From Candidatus Omnitrophota bacterium (lineage in GTDB: Bacteria; Omnitrophota; Koll11; VGKN01): 19,380 nucleotides of DNA. The notes below the pieces were generated by a model that was given only the letters and a program-made list of their open reading frames with translations, made no database searches and was not told where the DNA came from. Location of the stretch: positions 1 to 19,380 of the forward strand of contig VGKN01000004.1 in assembly GCA_016867055.1 (NCBI GenBank), in the 5' to 3' direction. A program made the position numbers and the translations under genes. Shown in pieces: positions 14,592 through 19,380 of this stretch (the stretch's first letter is position 1; each line of letters begins with the position of its first letter).

Positions 14592-15488
14592 ATGATTCTT
14601 GCAATTGGCTCAGTTGCGCTTGATACAATAAAAACTCCTTTTGGAAGGACAAACGCTAGTCTTGGTGGCTCTGGTACATACTTTGCAATAAGTGCCAGTT
14701 TTTTTACCAGGGTGTCTCTAATCGGAGTTATTGGCACAGATTTTCCAAAGAAATATATAGAGAAGATGAGGCTAAGGAATATAGATTTAACCGGGCTTCA
14801 AATTAAAAATGGAAGGACATTCAGATGGAGTGGAGAGTATAGTTTTGACCTGAACAATCCCAAAACACTTCTTACAGAATTAAACGTGTTCTCCTCTTTT
14901 AATCCCTGCATCCCTAGTGAATTCAGAAACCACCCTTATTTATTTCTGGGGAATATAGACCCTTCCCTACAACTCAATGTGTTAAAACAGATGAATGAAC
15001 CAAGGCTAATCGCCTGCGATACAATAAGGTACTGGATAGAGAAAAAGCCCAAGGAATTAAGAAGGGTTGTAAAAAAAGCAGATATTTTTTTTCTGAACGA
15101 TTCAGAGGCAAGAGAATTTTCAAGAGAGCACAATCTAAAAAAAACTGCCAGATTTATACTTTCATTAGGCCCAAGATATGTAATAATAAAGAAAGGTGAA
15201 CATGGTGTTTTACTATTCAGCAAAAATTCAACATTTGCTACACCGGCATTTCTACTGGAGGATATCTTTGACCCAACTGGCGCAGGAGACTCTTTTGCAG
15301 GAGGATTTATGGGATATATTGCGCAAAAAAAATCTTTTTCCGAAAGTTCTATGAGACAAGCAATTGTATATGGCACCATTATGGCTTCATATTGCGTGGA
15401 GGGTCTTGGCGCAAGAGCCCTCCTTAGCCTTAAACAAAACAATATAACAAGGCGCTATAATGAATTTAAGAGATTTACGCAATATTAA
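14592..15488 (+). CDS. PfkB/ribokinase family carbohydrate kinase
   Basis: This 298-residue protein has the ribokinase fold. GGSG (25-28) follows the first strand, and the family signature DPTGAGDSFAGG (227-238) carries the catalytic base Asp233 and the anion hole. FFLNDSEAREFSRE (166-179) and VIIKKGEHGVLLF (197-209) are the usual ATP-side blocks. Substrate is not predictable. Adenosine, sugar or a nucleoside are all possible. It is not a convincing match to the HldE kinase half, and ThiD2 already supplies HMP-P kinase activity. It follows thiC by 5 bases and its stop is only two bases before the tRNA gene, so its transcript probably includes the tRNA. Confidence 0.85.
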   Translation: MILAIGSVALDTIKTPFGRTNASLGGSGTYFAISASFFTRVSLIGVIGTDFPKKYIEKMRLRNIDLTGLQIKNGRTFRWSGEYSFDLNNPKTLLTELNVFSSFNPCIPSEFRNHPYLFLGNIDPSLQLNVLKQMNEPRLIACDTIRYWIEKKPKELRRVVKKADIFFLNDSEAREFSREHNLKKTARFILSLGPRYVIIKKGEHGVLLFSKNSTFATPAFLLEDIFDPTGAGDSFAGGFMGYIAQKKSFSESSMRQAIVYGTIMASYCVEGLGARALLSLKQNNITRRYNEFKRFTQY

Positions 15489-15490
15489 AT

Positions 15491-15565
15491 GCGGGTGTAG
15501 TTCAGTGGTGGAACGTCAGCTTCCCAAGCTGAATGCCGTGGGTTCGAGTCCCATCACCCGCTCCA
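15491..15565 (+). tRNA. tRNA-Gly, anticodon CCC
   Basis: The cloverleaf is complete. Acceptor 15491-15497 (GCGGGTG) pairs with 15555-15561 (CACCCGC). The D stem is GTTC/GAAC. The anticodon stem TCAGC/GCTGA encloses loop TTCCCAA, giving anticodon CCC for GGG codons. The T stem is GTGGG/CCCAT around TTCGAGT. The discriminator is T at 15562 and CCA is encoded at 15563-15565. It begins two bases after the PfkB-family kinase stop and runs into the lipoprotein gene, so it is probably cut from an mRNA by RNase P and a 3' endonuclease. Confidence 0.96.
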
Positions 15566-16281
15566 AGATAAAGTATGGTTTATTAGGCACCTTATTTTTT
15601 TGTTTATTTATTTCGGGTTGTGCGCCCAGCGATTATATAATTAAGAAAACCCCGGCCACTATAAAAGGATTTTATCACAGGGTTAAGCAGGATGAGACTC
15701 TCTGGAAAATTTCAAAGATTTATAATATAGAATTGGAAAAGATACTTAGTGCTAATGGCTTAAGCGATAAGACCATCATAGAACCAGGCCAGATGATATT
15801 TATACCGAGATTAGATATGGCAAACGGACCGACTAAAGAAACAGAACCAATTATGCCTAAGGATGATTTTATATGGCCTGTAAGAGGGAAGGTGATATTG
15901 TTTTATGGGATGAGGAATATGGGGATAGCAAATAAAGGTATAGATATTCAGGTAATGGAGGGGGATTCTGTCTTGGCTTCAAGAGCAGGTAGGGTTATTT
16001 TTACCACCACTCACAATAGAAACTTTAAGGACACTTACAATAATAAGTTATTATTTAGGCTTTTTAAATATTTTGGCCATATAGTTATAATAAACCATGA
16101 GGATGGTTTTTTAACCCTCTATTCTAATAATTCTGAAATCTTGGTAAAGGAAGGAGATGTTGTTAAACAGGGTGACCTTATTGCAAAATTGAATAGTTCT
16201 AAAAATGAATCAAAGGGGTGTTTGCATTTTGAAATAAGAAAGGGTGATAAACCCCAGAACCCATTTTATTTCTTGCCATAG
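15538..16281 (+). CDS. NlpD-like lipoprotein with LysM and degenerate LytM (M23) domain
   Basis: The N-terminus has a lipoprotein signal: basic residues, GLLGTLFFCLF and lipobox ISGC with Cys codon 15619-15621. LysM follows (YHRVKQDETLWKISK to IEPGQMIFIP), then an M23/LytM domain. Its first metal-ligand motif is NKGIDIQ with Asn where active enzymes have His. YSNNS replaces the YAHL-type motif, and the HxH motif reads CLHFEIR with Cys in its first position. E. coli NlpD has the same Asn at the first motif and is an amidase activator, not an enzyme, so this protein is probably a non-catalytic activator of peptidoglycan amidases. No ATG or TTG lies in frame between the tRNA and the lipobox. I used GTG 15538, inside the tRNA. 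An ATA at 15568 or a base change are alternatives. In-frame codons further upstream read through the tRNA. Confidence 0.85.
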   Translation: MGSSPITRSKIKYGLLGTLFFCLFISGCAPSDYIIKKTPATIKGFYHRVKQDETLWKISKIYNIELEKILSANGLSDKTIIEPGQMIFIPRLDMANGPTKETEPIMPKDDFIWPVRGKVILFYGMRNMGIANKGIDIQVMEGDSVLASRAGRVIFTTTHNRNFKDTYNNKLLFRLFKYFGHIVIINHEDGFLTLYSNNSEILVKEGDVVKQGDLIAKLNSSKNESKGCLHFEIRKGDKPQNPFYFLP

Positions 16282-16292
16282 GAATTAACTCA

Positions 16293-16520
16293 ATGCCGAT
16301 ATACGAATTTGAATGCGAAAGGTGCAATATAATTTTTGATAAACTAATAAAAAGTTCTACTTCAAATGAAACGATCATATGCCCAAGGTGTGGGAGACCT
16401 GATATTTCAAGAAGATTTTCCATTTTTGGATTTATAAGTCAGAGAGGGCGGGATACCTCCCGCACCTCTTCTAAAAATTGCTCCAGCTGTTCTTCAAGTT
16501 CCTGCTCAACATGTAGGTAA
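16293..16520 (+). CDS. FmdB family zinc-ribbon protein
   Basis: This 75-residue protein starts MPIYEFECERCNIIFDKL, the FmdB/CxxC_CxxC_SSSS signature. Cys8, Cys11, Cys30 and Cys33 (CERC, CPRC) form the zinc site. The tail after residue 55 is rich in Ser and Cys (NCSSCSSSSCSTC), as in many members. FmdB was first seen as a putative regulator of formamidase genes, but the general bacterial role is unknown. It lies 12 bases after the NlpD-like gene and 4 bases before the ATPase, so all three are probably translated from one transcript. No better function can be given. Confidence 0.88.
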   Translation: MPIYEFECERCNIIFDKLIKSSTSNETIICPRCGRPDISRRFSIFGFISQRGRDTSRTSSKNCSSCSSSSCSTCR

Positions 16521-16524
16521 GAAT

Positions 16525-18165
16525 ATGAGTTTCACAGACCCAGTATTAGGTGAAGATTTTTTTGACAGGGTAGAGATTATATCAAAACTTAAGAAGAAAA
16601 TAGATTCTCTAAACTATGGGTTTAGACAGAATATTGCATTACTTGGACAGCTATTGTCAGGAAAGACGTCAATTTTGAAGCATTTTTTAACCAATTTTGA
16701 AGATAACAGATTTTTATTTTTTTATCTTGAAGTAAAAGGGAATTCCTTCACTGAGTTTATTACAAGATTCTTGAGTTCTTTTCTATCCAGCCTTTTATCT
16801 AAGGAAGATGAATTCAATAAAATATATCTAATGGATAATCAGACTCTGCTTAATAAATTTAAGTCTTATCTTCCAAGAACTTCTTGTATTGTTAACGAAT
16901 TATTTGGTTCTTTAGAAATATCAAATTTTGATAAGGCTTATGGAAAGCTGTTTGATATATTAGAAACTGCAAAATCGGAACTCAATAAGCCCCTTGTGGT
17001 AATACTTGAGGAGTTTCAGAGGCTTTCCGATTTTCCAATTAAATCTCCCTTTGAAATATTTGGAAAAAAGCTGTCATTGCAAAAAGATATAATGTACATA
17101 ATCTCCAGCTCTTTTGTAAAAGAGGCAAAGAAGATAATAAGCGAAGAACTCTCGCTTTTATTTTGTAATTTTGAAATAATAGAAGTACTACCCTTTGATT
17201 ATTTAACAAGTAAGAATTTTATTGATAAGAGGTGTAAAGAGATAAATCTAGAGGCTTGTTATAGAAATTTTGTAATAAGCATAACGGACGGAAGACCTTT
17301 TTATCTTAACACGATATGTTCTAAACTTATGGAATTGTCGTATATTTATGGATCTTCTATATCCCAACGTGATTTAATAATCAAAACCTTAGAAGAGTTG
17401 GTTTTTAAATCAAATGGTGTATTAAACCAATATCTTTCAAATATGTTTTCTAATTTAGAAAGCGAAAAAAAATTTAATCTTTGTTTTCAGATTTTGCTAC
17501 ATCTTTCTAATGACAGCAAGGCAACTAATTTATCAACCCTAATGAAAAAGAATGAGGTTGAATTAAGTAAATTATTAAAGGTGCTTGTTCAAAAGGACTT
17601 TTTGTCAAAATTTGGAATTTTCTATAGATTTAATCACAGATTATTGAAATTATGGATTAACTCAGTATATGTTGTTAAAGAATCGCCCTATAAGAATTTT
17701 TATGTTGATGGCAAAGATTTTTTTAGTTTTAGAAACCTTAAAATTTTAGAAAGTTTCATACACGAGAACGAAAAGAATACTTTGGATAGAGTGGTAGAAT
17801 TATTTAAATCTTTTAACGGCGAAATGATAGAACTTTCTAGTCAAAGGTTTATACTCCCCCATTTTGACATTATTTACTCAAGCAGTATGGATGAAAAGGG
17901 ATATAAAATTATTGGAAATTCCAAAAACAAGGGTTGGTTATTTTTTATATCCGATGATGAACTGCCTGAGGAAAAACTCACCCAGTGGGTTTTTAAAGAA
18001 AAGGGAACGTTTAAGGATTTCAAGAAAAGAGTATTAATAACGCTGCATGAACCCGAGGTCGCAACCAAGCTACTTGCAAAACAAGAGAAAATATTAACAT
18101 GGAGTATTTTTGATCTTAATATTTTATTTGAACTATATGGAAAACCACAGTTAATAAAAATATGA
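16525..18165 (+). CDS. AAA-type ATPase of the archaeal-ATPase-like (ATPase_2) class, unknown role
   Basis: This 546-residue protein has Walker A GQLLSGKTS (41-49) and Walker B PLVVILEEFQRL (156-167) with Glu162/163. A serine-rich sensor-like SSSF near 193-197 and GRPFYLNTICSKL near 257-269 follow the pattern of ATPase_2/STAND-type proteins. A winged-helix-like segment with NEVELSKLLKVLVQKDFLS comes after. The C-terminal 150 residues, from about KNFYVDGKDFF, match nothing I know; archaeal relatives have a nuclease-like DUF234 domain there, but I see no clear PD-(D/E)xK motif. There is no signal peptide or membrane helix. The neighbours give no obvious clue, since the context is housekeeping. 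Function is unknown; signalling or nucleic-acid handling are both possible. Confidence 0.78.
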   Translation: MSFTDPVLGEDFFDRVEIISKLKKKIDSLNYGFRQNIALLGQLLSGKTSILKHFLTNFEDNRFLFFYLEVKGNSFTEFITRFLSSFLSSLLSKEDEFNKIYLMDNQTLLNKFKSYLPRTSCIVNELFGSLEISNFDKAYGKLFDILETAKSELNKPLVVILEEFQRLSDFPIKSPFEIFGKKLSLQKDIMYIISSSFVKEAKKIISEELSLLFCNFEIIEVLPFDYLTSKNFIDKRCKEINLEACYRNFVISITDGRPFYLNTICSKLMELSYIYGSSISQRDLIIKTLEELVFKSNGVLNQYLSNMFSNLESEKKFNLCFQILLHLSNDSKATNLSTLMKKNEVELSKLLKVLVQKDFLSKFGIFYRFNHRLLKLWINSVYVVKESPYKNFYVDGKDFFSFRNLKILESFIHENEKNTLDRVVELFKSFNGEMIELSSQRFILPHFDIIYSSSMDEKGYKIIGNSKNKGWLFFISDDELPEEKLTQWVFKEKGTFKDFKKRVLITLHEPEVATKLLAKQEKILTWSIFDLNILFELYGKPQLIKI

Positions 18166-18644
18166 TAAGAATCTTAGTGCTTGCAGATACACACATACCT
18201 GTTGCCGCTAGAGATATACCATCTCAGATTTATAGAGAGATTGATAAGGTTGATTTAATTTTACATGCGGGTGATATTGTAGAGGAGGTTTTTCTTAAAA
18301 AACTTTCCTCCCTGAAAGAAGTAAAAACAGTAAGAGGGAATATGGACTCAATAATCTTACAAAAAACCTTATCTGAAAAAAGTATAATAAATATCGGAAA
18401 ATTTAAAATTGGTCTTGTACATGGCTCTGGCTCATCCGCTAATATTTTAGACCGCATAAGGAATGGACTTGAAGGGACAGATGTCATTGTGTTCGGGCAT
18501 ACCCATAACTCTTTAAACCTTGTTAAGGAGGATGTGCTTTTTTTTAATCCTGGCAGCCCGACAGACAGGGTTTTTGCAATATTTAACTCATATGGTATAT
18601 TAGAGATAGATGAAGAAATAAAGGGTGAGATTATAAGACTTTAA
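18162..18644 (+). CDS. Metallophosphoesterase, YfcE/MJ0936 type
   Basis: This 160-residue calcineurin-like phosphodiesterase has the metal ligands in order: Asp9 and His11 (LADTHIP), Asp38 (HAGD), Asn60 (RGNMD), His87 (LVHGS), and His113 and His115 (FGHTHN). FNPGSPTDRV matches the family close. Relatives hydrolyse phosphodiesters such as bis-pNPP and possibly 2',3'-cyclic nucleotides, with manganese or nickel. The natural substrate is usually unknown. It overlaps the ATPase gene by four bases (ATGA), so translation is coupled, and precedes a HIT-family hydrolase. The length is standard and the protein appears intact. Confidence 0.93.
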   Translation: MIRILVLADTHIPVAARDIPSQIYREIDKVDLILHAGDIVEEVFLKKLSSLKEVKTVRGNMDSIILQKTLSEKSIINIGKFKIGLVHGSGSSANILDRIRNGLEGTDVIVFGHTHNSLNLVKEDVLFFNPGSPTDRVFAIFNSYGILEIDEEIKGEIIRL

Positions 18645-18657
18645 TTCTTTATAAGTT

Positions 18658-19149
18658 ATGGATAAACTTTGGGCACCTTGGAGAAAAGAATATATACAAG
18701 GACTAAAAAAACAAAGAGTATGTATTTTTTGTAAAAAAGATTCTAATAGAGATAAAGCAGATTTTGTTATAAAAAGAAATGAATATTGCTTTTCCATGCT
18801 AAACATTTACCCTTATAACAATGGGCATATCTTAATAGCCCCTTACAGACATATTGCAGATTTTAATCTGCTTAATAAATCTGAGGCGCTGGATATTATG
18901 GAACTTATCAAAGAGACGGTATCGGTTTTAAAGAAAGTTCTCAAACCTTCTGGATTTAACATAGGACTAAATTTGGGCAGAATAAGCGGAGCTGGTTTTG
19001 AAAGGCATCTACACTTTCATATTGTTCCAAGATGGAATGGTGATACTAATTTTATGCCTGTTATATCTTCTACCAAGGTTATCTCCGAATCTTTAAACGA
19101 ACTTTACAGAAGACTAAGGGAAGAATATGATAAAAAGGGAAGAACTTGA
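18658..19149 (+). CDS. HIT family nucleotide hydrolase/transferase (Ap4A phosphorylase-like)
   Basis: This 163-residue protein begins [13 protein letters not shown], the mark of the bacterial diadenosine-tetraphosphate phosphorylase-like branch. Cys22 and Cys25 (CIFC) are the zinc-ribbon-like pair. [13 protein letters not shown] (54-66) and [13 protein letters not shown] (114-126) make up the HIT core, with the histidine triad His117, His119 and His121. The catalytic residue is the middle-to-last histidine, forming an adenylyl-His intermediate. Substrates such as Ap4A or other nucleotidyl conjugates are likely but not provable by eye. It starts 13 bases after the phosphodiesterase gene, and its end overlaps the next gene by 23 bases. 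Confidence 0.93.
   Translation: MDKLWAPWRKEYIQGLKKQRVCIFCKKDSNRDKADFVIKRNEYCFSMLNIYPYNNGHILIAPYRHIADFNLLNKSEALDIMELIKETVSVLKKVLKPSGFNIGLNLGRISGAGFERHLHFHIVPRWNGDTNFMPVISSTKVISESLNELYRRLREEYDKKGRT
19116..19121 (+). promoter_or_regulatory. Ribosome binding site for the dNTPase gene, inside the HIT gene
   Basis: AAGGGA ends five bases before ATG 19127. It lies within the HIT coding sequence and supports the start 23 bases before the HIT stop. Confidence 0.7.
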
Positions 19150-19380
19150 GTTAAGGGAAGAGGAGCTATTGGCTCCCTATGCAACGAAGAGTAAGTTTTC
19201 TAAGGGCAGGGTTTATAAGGAGCCTGAGCATGAATTCAGAATGGTTTATCAAAGAGATAAGGACAGGATTGTCCACTCAACTGCCTTTAGACGGCTTGAG
19301 TACAAAACTCAAGTATTTGTTAATCATGAGGGTGATTACTACAGAACAAGATTAACCCATACTCTTGAGGTAGTGCACAT
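19127..19380 (+). CDS. dGTPase-like deoxynucleotide triphosphohydrolase, 3' truncated by window edge
   Basis: The 84 visible codons from ATG 19127 start [20 protein letters not shown], the usual beginning of the dGTPase-like HD-domain family. Later blocks [19 protein letters not shown] and [13 protein letters not shown] hold the first part of the metal site, with His in LTHT. The family cleaves dNTPs to deoxynucleosides and triphosphate. Dgt proper prefers dGTP, while short versions vary in substrate. The rest of the gene, including the HD aspartate motif, lies beyond the window. A good ribosome site 5 bases upstream and the family N-terminus both fix this start, despite overlap with the HIT gene. 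Confidence 0.9.
   Translation, partial: MIKREELELREEELLAPYATKSKFSKGRVYKEPEHEFRMVYQRDKDRIVHSTAFRRLEYKTQVFVNHEGDYYRTRLTHTLEVVH

Noticed and set aside
14936..15442. Long minus-strand frame of 168 codons inside the PfkB-family gene
   Set aside because: It is the antisense of a well-supported kinase, with no conserved motif of its own.
14592..15488. PfkB-family kinase as the missing heptose kinase or ThiD
   Set aside because: The N-terminal sequence does not fit HldA/RfaE1, and ThiD2 already covers HMP-P; left as unknown substrate.
15460..15537. Upstream ATG at 15460 as the start of the NlpD-like protein
   Set aside because: It would translate the whole tRNA gene and the end of the kinase gene, and puts 53 residues ahead of the lipobox cysteine.
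1..19380. CRISPR array, toxin-antitoxin pair, phage genes or intact insertion sequence
   Set aside because: No regularly spaced repeats, transposase, integrase or capsid-like proteins were seen on either strand.

Overview
This is an AT-rich bacterial window in which every supported gene is on the + strand. No ribosomal RNA or universal marker is present, so the organism can only be guessed. Two sets of genes give opposite hints. The order aroQ - M24 peptidase - efp - accB - accC - Asp23/Gls24 - amaP recalls Firmicutes. The heptose genes (gmhA, rfaE2), a lipoprotein with an NlpD-like LysM/LytM layout, and surface-sugar glycosyltransferases point to a diderm (two-membrane) cell. An uncultivated diderm lineage such as Omnitrophota or a relative would fit, but this is a low-confidence inference.

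Region 1 (1-5057) is the end of a surface-polysaccharide cluster. It holds the C-terminal part of a protoporphyrinogen-oxidase-like FAD enzyme that enters from the left edge, two paralogous family-2 glycosyltransferases, an integral membrane protein of the lysylphosphatidylglycerol-synthase/flippase-like family, and a 52-residue Trm112-type zinc protein. The 521-base gap between the glycosyltransferases holds a 39-residue DUF5989-like membrane peptide and what looks like the decayed start of an SGNH-hydrolase-like gene. The 331-base gap before the first glycosyltransferase holds a GC-rich, foldable element behind a perfect TATAAT box. It is the most unusual non-coding signal in the window.

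Region 2 (5058-5334) is non-coding and contains several hairpins in a GC-rich patch that may be a mobile-element relic.

Region 3 (5335-19380) is one tight run of about twenty genes, many overlapping by 1-35 bases, with no convincing terminator. In order it covers aromatic amino acid synthesis (aroQ), proline peptidase, elongation factor P, the biotin half of acetyl-CoA carboxylase (accB, accC), Asp23 and its membrane anchor AmaP, phosphofructokinase with pyrophosphate-type active-site residues, ADP-heptose precursor genes, a thiamine pyrimidine-branch block (thiD2-thiE-thiC), a PfkB-family kinase, tRNA-Gly(CCC), an NlpD-like lipoprotein, an FmdB zinc ribbon, an AAA-type ATPase of unknown role, a YfcE/MJ0936-type phosphodiesterase, a HIT-family hydrolase and the start of a dNTP triphosphohydrolase. 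This is mostly core metabolism packed into one probable superoperon.

The best leads are the structured leader candidate at 1285-1446, the tRNA gene lying between coding genes where the next gene has no ordinary start codon, the stand-alone ThiD2 overlapping ThiE, and the pyrophosphate-type PFK. I found no CRISPR array, defence island, intact transposase or obviously new multi-gene system.
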